Assembly (NCBI GenBank): GCA_905221435.1
Contig: CAJNDD010000009.1
Span: 6,965 to 70,964 of the forward strand
Origin: a bacterium
GTDB lineage: Bacteria > Bacillota > Bacilli > Lactobacillales > Streptococcaceae
Reading direction: 5' to 3'
DNA length: 64,000 bases
Shown here: positions 30,819 to 39,401 of the stretch, piece by piece
How the letters are laid out: each line of letters begins with the position of its first letter
Numbering within the stretch: position 1 is the first letter of the stretch
Program-made: the position numbers and the translations under genes
The notes under the pieces: model-generated
What the model saw: the letters and a program-made list of their open reading frames with translations, nothing else
Told to the model about the DNA's origin: nothing
Databases searched by the model: none

Positions 30819-32683
30819 AAACGCATATAAGTTTATCAGTTAATCGTTTGTTAAATGAAGATACCTATGCTATTCCTCTTTATCAGAGAAATTTTGCCTG
30901 GACCTATGATGAAATTGAGCAGTTATTGAACGACGTAGCAGATGCTTTTCAAGAAAATAGGGATAATTATTATATTGGAACATTAGTCGTTAATAAAGAG
31001 AATAACAATTTCAAAATCATAGATGGGCAACAACGGACAACAGCCCTTAATTTGATTGCCTTAGCTTTGAAGCGTGAGTTTGGTTTTGATAGATTGAAAG
31101 CTGTCAATCTTACCTTCCCAGCTCGAAAGAAATCAAATGAGAATATTCAAAAGCTATTTACCAAGCAAGAAATTTCAGAGGGTGATGAAAATGAGCTGAC
31201 TAGAGGTTACGGACATGCTAAAGACGCATTGAAAAAAGTGCTAGAGGAGCGCGAACTTAATCTTCAGTCTTTCATTGATTATTTTTTTGAGAATGTCATC
31301 ATTTTTCGGAGTATACTTCCTGAAGACTTAGATTTGAATCTTTATTTCGAACGTTTCAACTCTCGAGGCGAACAACTAGAAGCTCATGAAATCCTTAAGG
31401 CACAAATGATGTCTAAATTTGGTGAAGATCAAGAAATGGCTCAAAAGTTTGCAAGGATTTGGGATGCCTGTGCAGAGTTTGATAAGCCGGTATCAAGTCA
31501 ATTTAAGATGCGACGGAAGAGAGCAGATGATTTTCAAGAACGCGAACGTATTTTTGGATGGCATTTCACAAATTACTCATTTCATAATATTTATGATGAT
31601 ATTGATTTTTATCAAAATGAAAGAAGAAAGTTATCAGATATATTAGGAAAAAAGATAAATGAAAAAAATATAGAAGTAGAAAAAGATTTTGGTGATTATA
31701 CCCAAGTTATCGATTTTCCAACCTTCCTACTCCATGTATTGGCAATTTGGGAAGGTAAGGATACCAATGAGGTTCAGTTAGACGACAAGAAACTTTTAGC
31801 CCTATTTGATATAAAAAATAAAAATAAGACTTGGATTATTGAATTCAGTGAATTTCTTCTTAAAATAAAACATATTTTTGATAATTACATCGTTAGAAAT
31901 TCAAATATGGATTCTTCAAGCAGAAATAAGGATGAATGGTTTTTGCAGAAGGGAACTTATTATGAATATCAACCTAATGGAAAAGCGAAAGAGCATTACA
32001 TAGTTGAAGAACGCTTTACTAAGAATACATTTTCAGATTCGGAAATTAACAAAAATATTATTCTTCTTCAATCTATGTTTGCTGTGACCTTTACTGCTAA
32101 TCGTGATAGTCGTTGGTTATATGAGATTTTTCAATTTCTCTTCAGACATATTGAAGAACTAAATGATCAAGAATTTGGTGCTCATTTTAAAGAATTTCTT
32201 GAAAAAATGGCAGTGACGTATGCAGAAGAAAGACTGTTTACTGAGGATAGAAGAATTAAGAAATATGGTGCAATTCCTGTTTATGCTTTTAACTTTGTAG
32301 ATTATGTTTTATGGAAAAATCGTGAAGAATTAAAGAAAGCATACGATGTTAAGTTTGAAGATTTCAAATTTACATATCGTCGCTCTATAGAACATTGGTT
32401 TCCACAACATCCAAATAGTGATGAAAGGGTTGAAAAGCTTGATGATAAATTTTTGCACTCTTTTGGGAATCTTTGTATCATTACAGATAGCCAAAATTCG
32501 AAGTTTGGGAATTTGGTTCCAAGTGCAAAGTATAAACAGTGGGAAGGAATTTTCAATCGCCAGAGTTTAAAATTACAGATGATGGCAGACGTAACGGTAA
32601 AGAATGATAAATGGGGTATTCGTGAGATTCAATCTATGGAAAAAGAAGTGGAAAGATATGTACACGACTTTTGTGATAGTTAA
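30812..32683 (+). CDS. DUF262-DUF1524 protein, GmrSD-like putative type IV nuclease
   Basis: A 623-residue fusion. The N-terminal DUF262 module has IPLYQRNFAW (21-30), IIDGQQRTTA (68-77) and FERFNSRGEQLEAHEILKA. The C-terminal DUF1524 HNH-type nuclease shows EHWFPQHP (His about 527) and SFGNLCIITDSQNSKFGN (near 550-567). GmrSD-type proteins use NTP binding plus the HNH domain to cut modified phage DNA. The start overlaps the preceding gene by seven bases, with SD GAGGA. It is the last gene of the cassette; a terminator follows. The A+T-rich composition and non-optimised codons differ from polC and pepS on either side, consistent with horizontal acquisition. Confidence 0.88.
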   Translation: MVETHISLSVNRLLNEDTYAIPLYQRNFAWTYDEIEQLLNDVADAFQENRDNYYIGTLVVNKENNNFKIIDGQQRTTALNLIALALKREFGFDRLKAVNLTFPARKKSNENIQKLFTKQEISEGDENELTRGYGHAKDALKKVLEERELNLQSFIDYFFENVIIFRSILPEDLDLNLYFERFNSRGEQLEAHEILKAQMMSKFGEDQEMAQKFARIWDACAEFDKPVSSQFKMRRKRADDFQERERIFGWHFTNYSFHNIYDDIDFYQNERRKLSDILGKKINEKNIEVEKDFGDYTQVIDFPTFLLHVLAIWEGKDTNEVQLDDKKLLALFDIKNKNKTWIIEFSEFLLKIKHIFDNYIVRNSNMDSSSRNKDEWFLQKGTYYEYQPNGKAKEHYIVEERFTKNTFSDSEINKNIILLQSMFAVTFTANRDSRWLYEIFQFLFRHIEELNDQEFGAHFKEFLEKMAVTYAEERLFTEDRRIKKYGAIPVYAFNFVDYVLWKNREELKKAYDVKFEDFKFTYRRSIEHWFPQHPNSDERVEKLDDKFLHSFGNLCIITDSQNSKFGNLVPSAKYKQWEGIFNRQSLKLQMMADVTVKNDKWGIREIQSMEKEVERYVHDFCDS

Positions 32684-32685
32684 AT

Positions 32686-32714
32686 AAAAACAAGCTTTAA
32701 TGAGCTTGTTTTTT
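32686..32714 (+). terminator. Terminator closing the DUF262 cassette
   Basis: AACAAGCT (32689-32696) and AGCTTGTT (32703-32710) form a perfect stem followed by TTTT, with an A-run before it. Confidence 0.85.
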
Positions 32715-32757
32715 AAAATGCTAATATATGTGATATACTAGTAATGGGGCACATTTG

Positions 32758-32910
32758 ATGAAACTAAGAATTTTTGCGGAAGATAAACCTGCTGAAAAGA
32801 TTTTTGACTATCAGCTAGAGCTAGCAGATGAAACAATTATACTATCAACAGCGCTCTTGTCTGGTGCCATTGCTTTAGCAGGATTATTTTCTGCTTTGAA
32901 GGAAAAATAA
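32758..32910 (+). CDS. Small hypothetical protein (50 aa) with hydrophobic C-terminus
   Basis: ATG at 32758 opens a 50-codon frame. The first half is charged (MKLRIFAEDKPAEKIFDYQ), followed by a hydrophobic stretch (ILSTALLSGAIALAGLFSAL) and KEK. The SD is weak (GGGG), and a TATACT -10-like box lies at about 32734. It is not a family I recognise. It could be a small single-span membrane protein. pepS begins 21 bases after its stop, so the two may be cotranscribed. Confidence 0.55.
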   Translation: MKLRIFAEDKPAEKIFDYQLELADETIILSTALLSGAIALAGLFSALKEK

Positions 32911-32931
32911 CAAAAGAAAAGGAAGAATAGA

Positions 32932-34173
32932 ATGGTTTTACCAAATTTTAAAGAAAATCTAGAAAAATATGCGAAATTATTGGTTGCGAACGGAATTAAC
33001 GTGCAACCTGGTCACACCTTGGCTCTCTCTATCGATGTGGAGCAACGCGAGTTGGCGCATTTGATCGTCAAAGAAGCTTATGCTTTAGGTGCACATGAGG
33101 TTATCGTTCAGTGGACAGATGATGTGATTAACCGTGAGAAATTCCTCCACGCGCCGATAGAGCGTCTGAACAATGTGCCAGAATACAAGATTGCTGAGAT
33201 GAACTACCTCTTGGAAAACAAGGCTAGCCGTCTCGGTGTCCGTTCATCTGATCCAGGTGCCTTGAACGGAGTGGATGCGGACAAGCTTTCAGCTTCTGCC
33301 AAAGCGATGGGACTTGCGATGAAGCCAATGCGTATCGCAACGCAATCCAACAAGGTTAGCTGGACAGTGGCGGCCGCTGCTGGACTTGAATGGGCTAAGA
33401 AAGTCTTTCCAAATGCTGCGAGCGATGAAGAAGCAGTTGATCTTCTTTGGGACCAAATCTTCAAAACTTGCCGTGTCTACGAAGAAGATCCCGTTAAGGC
33501 TTGGGAAGAACATGCAGCAATCCTTAAGTGCAAGGCGGAAATGCTTAATAAAGAGCAATTTTCAGCCCTTCATTACACAGCGCCAGGAACTGATTTGACA
33601 CTTGGTTTGCCAAAGAACCACGTTTGGGAATCAGCTGGTGCTATCAATGCACAGGGAGAAGGATTCTTGCCAAATATGCCGACAGAAGAAGTCTTTACGG
33701 CTCCTGACTTCCGTCGTGCAGATGGCTATGTAACCTCTACAAAACCACTTAGCTATAACGGAAATATCATCGAAGGGATTAAAGTAACCTTCAAGGATGG
33801 TCAAATCATTGACATTACTGCTGAAAAGGGTGATCAGGTCATGAAGGACCTTGTTTTTGAAAATGCGGGTGCGCGTGCCTTGGGGGAATGTGCCTTGGTA
33901 CCAGATCCAAGCCCAATTTCTCAGTCAGGCATTACCTTCTTTAACACGCTTTTCGATGAGAATGCTTCAAACCACTTGGCTATCGGTGCAGCCTATGCGA
34001 CCAGCGTTGTTGGTGGGGCAGAGATGAGCGAAGAAGAGCTTGAAGCTGCGGGGCTTAACCGTTCAGATGTTCACGTAGACTTTATGATTGGTTCGAATCA
34101 AATGGATATCGATGGTATCCGTGAGGATGGAACACGCGTACCACTCTTCCGCAATGGAGACTGGGCAATTTAA
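32932..34173 (+). CDS. pepS: Aminopeptidase PepS (M29 family)
   Basis: A 413-residue cytosolic metallo-aminopeptidase of clan M29, full length for PepS. The C-terminal half carries the family blocks GECALVPDPSPISQSG, FDENASNHLAIG and the final DFMIGSNQMDIDG followed by a basic/hydrophobic end. M29 enzymes use two divalent metals bound by Glu, His and Asp in this region to remove N-terminal (often aromatic or basic) residues in peptide recycling. SD AAAGGAAG. It is followed after nine bases by a small membrane-protein gene. Confidence 0.93.
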   Translation: MVLPNFKENLEKYAKLLVANGINVQPGHTLALSIDVEQRELAHLIVKEAYALGAHEVIVQWTDDVINREKFLHAPIERLNNVPEYKIAEMNYLLENKASRLGVRSSDPGALNGVDADKLSASAKAMGLAMKPMRIATQSNKVSWTVAAAAGLEWAKKVFPNAASDEEAVDLLWDQIFKTCRVYEEDPVKAWEEHAAILKCKAEMLNKEQFSALHYTAPGTDLTLGLPKNHVWESAGAINAQGEGFLPNMPTEEVFTAPDFRRADGYVTSTKPLSYNGNIIEGIKVTFKDGQIIDITAEKGDQVMKDLVFENAGARALGECALVPDPSPISQSGITFFNTLFDENASNHLAIGAAYATSVVGGAEMSEEELEAAGLNRSDVHVDFMIGSNQMDIDGIREDGTRVPLFRNGDWAI

Positions 34174-34182
34174 GGAGAAGCT

Positions 34183-34413
34183 ATGCTTGGAAGTATGTTT
34201 GTTGGTCTCCTAGTGGGACTCTTGGCAGGTGCTTTGACCAATCGCGGAGAAAGCATGGGATGCTTTGGAAAAATGTTTCTCGGCTGGATTGGTGCTTCTT
34301 TGGGTCACTTGCTCTTTGGAACTTGGGGACCAATCCTAGCGGGGATAGCTATTGTTCCAGCTGTTTTAGGTGCTATGGTTGTCTTAGCTATTTTCTGGAG
34401 ACGAGGAAGTTAA
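34183..34413 (+). CDS. GlsB/YeaQ/YmgE-family small membrane protein
   Basis: A 76-residue protein consisting of three hydrophobic segments separated by glycine-rich turns (FVGLLVGLLAGALT, then CFGKMFLGWIGASLG, then WGPILAGIAIVPAV), which fits the GlsB/transglycosylase-associated family linked to envelope stress. SD AAGGAG; nine bases after pepS, presumably cotranscribed. A BOX element and terminator follow. Its biochemical role is unknown for the family. Confidence 0.8.
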   Translation: MLGSMFVGLLVGLLAGALTNRGESMGCFGKMFLGWIGASLGHLLFGTWGPILAGIAIVPAVLGAMVVLAIFWRRGS

Positions 34414-34426
34414 TTTCTTAAATCTG

Positions 34427-34531
34427 ATACTCAATGAAAATCAAAGAGCAAACTAGGAAACTAGTCGCAGGCTGTACTTGAGTACGGCAAGGCGACGTTG
34501 ACGCGGTTTGAATTTGATTTTTGAAGAGTAT
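34427..34531 (-). repeat. BOX element (boxA-boxC type, inverted relative to the first)
   Basis: It starts ATACTCAATGAAAATCAAAG (complement of boxC end), contains GTACGGCAAGGCGACGTTGAC, close to the classic BOX-A1R primer sequence (split here: GTACGGCAAG, then GCGACGTTGAC), and ends GAAGAGTAT (complement of boxA start). boxB is absent, giving about 105 bases. It is intergenic between the pepS unit and its terminator. Confidence 0.9.
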
Positions 34532-34538
34532 GAAACGA

Positions 34539-34571
34539 AAAGGAGGTTGGTCATTGTACCAGCCTCCTTTT
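34539..34571 (+). terminator. Terminator between pepS unit and rsuA
   Basis: A 14-bp stem (AAAAGGAGGTTGGT with ACCAGCCTCCTTTT, one G-U) and a six-base loop. The A and T runs make it potentially bidirectional. It ends just before the rsuA promoter. Confidence 0.85.
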
Positions 34572-34576
34572 GAGTA

Positions 34577-34585
34577 TGATATAAT
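34577..34585 (+). promoter_or_regulatory. rsuA extended -10, positioned for a leaderless mRNA
   Basis: TGATATAAT ends at 34585 and the rsuA ATG begins at 34592, exactly six bases later. Transcription starting seven bases after the -10 would begin on the A of ATG. No SD is present upstream of the start. Confidence 0.7.
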
Positions 34586-34591
34586 AGTTCT

Positions 34592-35314
34592 ATGAGATTA
34601 GATAAATTTTTAGTTGCCTGCGCTGTAGGGAGTCGAACTGAGGTCAAAAACTTGCTTAAAGCTGGGCGCGTGACAGTAAATGGTAAAAAAGAAAAATCAG
34701 CAAAATTGCAAATAAATGAAGAAAAAGACGAAATTCGCTTTGATGGTCAAGTGCTAGAGTACGAAGAGTTTGTCTACTACATGATGAACAAGCCCCAAGG
34801 AGTTATTTCAGCGACTGAGGATCCTAAGCACAGAACGGTTCTGGACTTGCTGGATGATATTGCTCGGACCAAGGAAGTTTTCCCAGTAGGGCGCTTGGAT
34901 ATCGATACGCATGGTCTTCTGCTCTTGACCAATGATGGTCAGCTTGCCCATGCTCTTCTTTCGCCAAAGTGTCATGTGGACAAGACTTATCAGGCACAAG
35001 TCAAGGGAATCATGACCCAAGAAGATGTGGAGACATTTACTAAGGGTATTCCGCTCAAAGACTTTACCTGTCAGCCTGCTAGACTGGAGCTTGTGTCTAT
35101 TGATGCAGAAAAGAATCAAAGTCTGGTTCGTGTGACCATTGCAGAAGGGAAGTTCCATCAGGTCAAACGAATGGTGGCCTACTGTGGCAAGGAAGTGGTG
35201 GACCTACAACGTTTGACGATGGGAACTTTAGCCTTGGATGAGAACTTAGAACAAGGAGAATGGCGTCGCCTGACCCAAGAGGAGCTAGAGAATCTCCTTG
35301 CTAGTATTGCTTAG
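34592..35314 (+). CDS. rsuA: 16S rRNA pseudouridine(516) synthase RsuA
   Basis: A 240-residue pseudouridine synthase: N-terminal S4 RNA-binding domain (about 1-60), then the RsuA/RluB catalytic domain with the GRLDIDTHGLLLLTNDG motif (catalytic Asp about residue 102) and a C-terminal FHQVKRM block. It isomerises a uridine in small-subunit rRNA. The start has no SD and lies directly after the -10 box, implying a leaderless message. The position between pepS and pepC matches the order known in pneumococcus. Confidence 0.92.
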   Translation: MRLDKFLVACAVGSRTEVKNLLKAGRVTVNGKKEKSAKLQINEEKDEIRFDGQVLEYEEFVYYMMNKPQGVISATEDPKHRTVLDLLDDIARTKEVFPVGRLDIDTHGLLLLTNDGQLAHALLSPKCHVDKTYQAQVKGIMTQEDVETFTKGIPLKDFTCQPARLELVSIDAEKNQSLVRVTIAEGKFHQVKRMVAYCGKEVVDLQRLTMGTLALDENLEQGEWRRLTQEELENLLASIA

Positions 35315-35425
35315 TTTGGATTATGTTAGAAAAGGTGATGGAGGATGTCCTTGCCTTTTTAAGTTTTTCGGTTGCTTCCTTTGTGAAAAGAGTTATAATA
35401 GACAGTAGAATAAAAGGAGGAATCT

Positions 35426-36760
35426 ATGAACGCGATTCAAGAATCATTTACAGATAAATTATTTGCCAACTATGAAGCAAATGTCAAATACCAAGCGATT
35501 GAAAATGCTGCCAGCCACAACGGAATTTTTGCGGCCCTAGAGCGTCGCCAAAGCCATGTAGACAACACACCTGTTTTCTCATTGGATTTGACCAAGGACA
35601 AGGTTACTAACCAGAAAGCGTCTGGTCGTTGCTGGATGTTTGCAGCTCTCAACACCTTCCGCCATAAACTCATCTCTCAATACAAACTGGAAAACTTTGA
35701 GTTGTCACAAGCCCACACCTTCTTCTGGGACAAGTATGAGAAATCAAACTGGTTCCTGGAACAAGTGATTGCGACTGCAGACCAAGAATTGACGAGCCGT
35801 AAGGTTAGTTTCCTACTTCAAACTCCACAACAAGACGGTGGTCAATGGGATATGGTGGTGTCTCTCTTTGAGAAGTACGGTGTCGTTCCTAAGTCTGTTT
35901 ATCCTGAGTCTGTTTCATCTAGCAATAGCCGTGAGCTCAATGTCATCCTTAACAAATTGCTTCGTCAAGATGCTCAAATCTTGCGTGACTTGCTTGCTTC
36001 TGGTGCAGACCAAGCGACTGTTCAAGCTAAGAAAGAAGACCTCTTGCAAGAAATCTTTAACTTCCTTGCTATGTCACTAGGTCTTCCACCACGTAAATTT
36101 GACTTTGCTTATCGCGATAAGGATGATAACTACCAAAGCGAAAAGGGTATCACACCACAGGAATTTTACAAGAAATATGTCAATCTTCCTCTAGAAGACT
36201 ACGTTTCTGTTATCAATGCTCCAACTGCTGATAAGCCTTACGGCAAATCTTACACAGTTGAGATGTTGGGGAATGTGGTTGGTAGCCGTGCAGTTCGCTA
36301 CATCAACGTTCCTATGGAGCGCTTGAAAGAATTGGCGATTGCCCAAATGCAGACAGGAGAAACTGTTTGGTTTGGTTCAGATGTCGGCCAACTTAGCAAC
36401 CGCAAAGCCGGAATTCTTGCAACAGATGTTTATGACTTCGAATCAAGCATGGATATCCAACTGACTCAAGACAAGGCTGGACGCTTGGACTACAGCGAAA
36501 GCTTGATGACCCACGCTATGGTCTTGACGGGTGTGGATTTGGACGAAAATGGTGAATCAATCAAGTGGAAGGTTGAAAACTCATGGGGAGACAAGGTCGG
36601 TACAGATGGCTACTTTGTTGCCTCAGACGCTTGGATGGATGAATACACCTATCAAATAGTTGTCCGTAAGGAATTGCTGACAGCAGAAGAACAAGCTGCC
36701 TATGAAGCAGAACCAATCGTACTCGCACCATGGGATCCAATGGGTGCCTTGGCAGAATAA
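35426..36760 (+). CDS. pepC: Aminopeptidase C (bleomycin-hydrolase type, C1B family)
   Basis: A 444-residue cytosolic cysteine aminopeptidase of the papain superfamily. The active-site triad is visible as SGRCWMFAAL (Cys about 69), THAMVLTGVD (His about 361) and VENSWG (Asn about 382). C1B enzymes form hexamers whose C-terminal arm enters the active site. Here the protein ends in APWDPMGALAE, the usual extended end. A TATAAT promoter lies at about 35394-35399 and a perfect AAAGGAGG SD precedes the ATG. Monocistronic, with a terminator 13 bases after the stop. Function: general peptide turnover. Confidence 0.95.
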   Translation: MNAIQESFTDKLFANYEANVKYQAIENAASHNGIFAALERRQSHVDNTPVFSLDLTKDKVTNQKASGRCWMFAALNTFRHKLISQYKLENFELSQAHTFFWDKYEKSNWFLEQVIATADQELTSRKVSFLLQTPQQDGGQWDMVVSLFEKYGVVPKSVYPESVSSSNSRELNVILNKLLRQDAQILRDLLASGADQATVQAKKEDLLQEIFNFLAMSLGLPPRKFDFAYRDKDDNYQSEKGITPQEFYKKYVNLPLEDYVSVINAPTADKPYGKSYTVEMLGNVVGSRAVRYINVPMERLKELAIAQMQTGETVWFGSDVGQLSNRKAGILATDVYDFESSMDIQLTQDKAGRLDYSESLMTHAMVLTGVDLDENGESIKWKVENSWGDKVGTDGYFVASDAWMDEYTYQIVVRKELLTAEEQAAYEAEPIVLAPWDPMGALAE

Positions 36761-36772
36761 GCATAGAGAAAA

Positions 36773-36803
36773 GAGGTTAGGGGAATCCTATCCTCCTTTT
36801 TTT
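36773..36803 (+). terminator. pepC terminator
   Basis: GAGGTTAGG pairs with CCTATCCTC (small internal mismatch) and is followed by a run of seven T. Confidence 0.8.
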
Positions 36804-36928
36804 CAAGTAGCTTCTTGAAGTGGCGATAGATGCTGCTTGCCAAGTGAGTTCTTCTTATTTTGAGTCTTTAAGTGACAGAGAAAAAGATATGTGTTACTAT
36901 AGTAGTACAAAAGGATATTGGAGTAGAA

Positions 36929-39157
36929 ATGAAGTATTTAAGTAGCCAAGACATCAAGGATCGTCAACGAAACATCAGTGACATTAAACCCTATAAAACA
37001 ACAAAGGAAATCGTCGTTTCAAATATCTTTACCTTCTTTAATGCCATGAACTTGGCTCTGGCAGTTCTGGTAGCCACAACCTTGCGATTTGAAAATATGC
37101 TCTTTTTAGGTGTGATTGCTATCAATACAGCCATTGGGATTTTCCAAGAAGTGCGTTCAAAAAATGCCTTAGAAAAGCTGAGTTTGCTTGGTAAAAGTAA
37201 GTACAGGGTCAATCGAGATGGTCAAACAATCGAGATTGACCCAGAGGACATCGTTCTGGGTGAGTACCTGCATCTCAATCTGGGGGATCAGGTGCCTGTA
37301 GATGCAGAAGTCCTTGAAGGGAATATTGAAGTTGATGAGTCCTTGCTGACTGGTGAGAGTGATTCGGTCTTTAAAACAGTTGGTGACAAGCTGATGAGCG
37401 GAAGCAATGTCGTCAGCGGTACTTGTCTGGTTATGGCAACGGCTGTGGGTCCAGATAGCTATATTAACAAACTCGCAAAATCCAGCAAGGAATTCAAAAA
37501 ATACCCTTCTCAACTACGCGATTACATGGATAAGATTCTAAAAATCGTTTCTATCTTGCTGGTGCCAGTTGCCATTCTGCTCTATGTCAGAGGTTTTAGT
37601 CTAGGACGGTCTTATGTTGAGATCGTCTTAGGAAGTTCTGGTGCCTTGGTCGGTATGATTCCGGAGGGGTTGATTCTCCTGGTCAGCGTATCCTTAGCAG
37701 TGGCTGCCATGAAGCTGGCCAAAAAGAAGGTTCTGGTGCAGGAGCTATACTGTGTGGAGACCTTGGCACGTGTAGATGTTCTTTGTTTCGATAAGACAGG
37801 TACCATCACAACGGGGAATATGAAGGTTCAAGAAATGGATGCGAAACTGGCAGAGAAACTGTCTTCTTATCTGGCCTATTTTGAGGATGAAAATGCAACT
37901 TCGCGCGCTCTGAAGACTTACTTAACCTGTGAGAAAAAGTGGGAAGTTCAAGAAGTCGGTGCCTTTTCAAGCAAAAATAAGTATTCATTTGTCCAAGTAA
38001 AAGATGGTGGGACCTATTTCTTCGGAGCCTATGAGTTTCTAGGCTTTACCCAGCCAATGGATTCCTACTATGAACATCTGAAGCAGCAAGGTTTTCGAAT
38101 CTTGACACTTGCCCATAGTAAGGACCACATCATGAGTCCAGCCAATATGGAACTACTAGGGCACGTCGTTTTGTCGGATGAGATTAAGGACAATACCAAG
38201 GAAACCTTTGACTATTTCGAATCTCAAGGTGTTGAAGTGAAGATTATCAGCGGTGATAATCATGTGGCTGTATATGGGGTGGCTCGTAAGGCAGGTTTTA
38301 AGGAAGAAGCCCGTGCGATTGATATGACCAAGGTGAGCGATGATGCCTTTGAGAGAGTGGTCTTGGAACACGATATCTTTGGACGTGTGACACCTGAACA
38401 GAAGCAAAAGATGGTATCTATTTTGCAAAATGCTGGTAAAACAGTTGCCATGAGTGGTGACGGGGTCAATGATGTTCTGGCTCTCAAGAAAGCAGATATC
38501 AGCTTTGCGATGAATGGTGCTACCAGCGCAGCCAAAAGTGTATCCAATATTGTTTTTCTGACAGATGACTTTGCAGTATTTTATGATATTTTGATGGAAG
38601 GGCGCCGGGTCATCAATAACATTCAAAAGGTAGCCTCTCTCTTTCTAACAAAGACTTTCTTCTCCATCGTGTTTGCGATTTTGAGTGTGATATTTGGTTT
38701 GGAATTTGCCTTTATCCCCATTCAGTTTACAATCATTTCAGCTATTACGATTGGGATTCCATCCTTCTTCCTAACTTTTGAGTCCAATAAAGAAAAGGTC
38801 AGCACACATTTTATGCGAGATATTTTGACCAATGCTGCGATTGGCGGTGGCATTCTGGTTGCTAGTGTTTTCCTGACGAACTTTTTTATCACTGTCCCAG
38901 GTCAAGTCAAATTTATTTGCTTCCTCCTTGCTTTGGTCAATGGTCTGTGCCTGGTTGCTAAGGTCAGCCTGCCCTTTAATCGATACAAACTAATCTTGCT
39001 CGCGTTTCTGAGCCTTGCAGCCCTTGTTGGAGCGCTTGCCAACACCTTTATCCTGCAGGAAGCTTTTGTGCCTCTAGAAACCACTCAAGTTGTCTATGTA
39101 GTCGTTCTAGCAGTGGTAATTGGAGCTTTTCATTATCTGACTAGGAGAAAAAATTGA
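36929..39157 (+). CDS. P-type (E1-E2) cation-transporting ATPase
   Basis: A 742-residue P-type ATPase. I start it at ATG 36929, six bases or so after GGAG; an in-frame ATG 19 codons upstream has no SD. Motifs: LTGESD in the actuator domain, DKTGTIT with the phosphorylated Asp (near residue 290), GDGVNDVLALKKAD in the hinge. About eight to ten membrane spans are grouped at the N-terminus, before the P domain (PEGLILL in M4) and at the C-terminus. The PEGL M4 motif places it among P2/P3-like pumps rather than heavy-metal CPC pumps. The ion (Ca, Mg or other) cannot be told. Probably monocistronic; no clear terminator follows. Confidence 0.9.
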   Translation: MKYLSSQDIKDRQRNISDIKPYKTTKEIVVSNIFTFFNAMNLALAVLVATTLRFENMLFLGVIAINTAIGIFQEVRSKNALEKLSLLGKSKYRVNRDGQTIEIDPEDIVLGEYLHLNLGDQVPVDAEVLEGNIEVDESLLTGESDSVFKTVGDKLMSGSNVVSGTCLVMATAVGPDSYINKLAKSSKEFKKYPSQLRDYMDKILKIVSILLVPVAILLYVRGFSLGRSYVEIVLGSSGALVGMIPEGLILLVSVSLAVAAMKLAKKKVLVQELYCVETLARVDVLCFDKTGTITTGNMKVQEMDAKLAEKLSSYLAYFEDENATSRALKTYLTCEKKWEVQEVGAFSSKNKYSFVQVKDGGTYFFGAYEFLGFTQPMDSYYEHLKQQGFRILTLAHSKDHIMSPANMELLGHVVLSDEIKDNTKETFDYFESQGVEVKIISGDNHVAVYGVARKAGFKEEARAIDMTKVSDDAFERVVLEHDIFGRVTPEQKQKMVSILQNAGKTVAMSGDGVNDVLALKKADISFAMNGATSAAKSVSNIVFLTDDFAVFYDILMEGRRVINNIQKVASLFLTKTFFSIVFAILSVIFGLEFAFIPIQFTIISAITIGIPSFFLTFESNKEKVSTHFMRDILTNAAIGGGILVASVFLTNFFITVPGQVKFICFLLALVNGLCLVAKVSLPFNRYKLILLAFLSLAALVGALANTFILQEAFVPLETTQVVYVVVLAVVIGAFHYLTRRKN

Positions 39158-39230
39158 GGTACAAAAAGAGTTGGAACAAATCTCTCTTATTCTACACTTT
39201 TGGATAGACATTTTCGAGTTTTGGGAGTAC

Positions 39231-39268
39231 TTAGAATTTAGAGTAAGCATTAGAATTTAGAGTAAGCA
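39231..39268 (+). repeat. Perfect tandem duplication of 19 bases
   Basis: TTAGAATTTAGAGTAAGCA occurs twice in direct, adjacent copies (39231-39249 and 39250-39268), about 70 bases upstream of the serine-rich gene's -35 box. It may be a simple slippage duplication or a pair of binding sites. Confidence 0.9.
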
Positions 39269-39339
39269 CTTGATTTTAAAGCGAGAAACTAGTCAATCTA
39301 AAGAATTTGTTTTAAAAATACTATTTTGATGAAATTGTT

Positions 39340-39368
39340 TTGACAGATAGTCTACAAGCCTTTATAAT
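39340..39368 (+). promoter_or_regulatory. Consensus promoter of the serine-rich repeat gene
   Basis: A perfect -35 TTGACA (39340-39345), 17-base spacer and perfect -10 TATAAT (39363-39368). This is the strongest sigma-70-type promoter by sequence in the window, with an AGGGAG SD before the ATG at 39402. Confidence 0.9.
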
Positions 39369-39401
39369 AGTATTATCATTAAATTTAGGGAGAAAATATT
39401 T

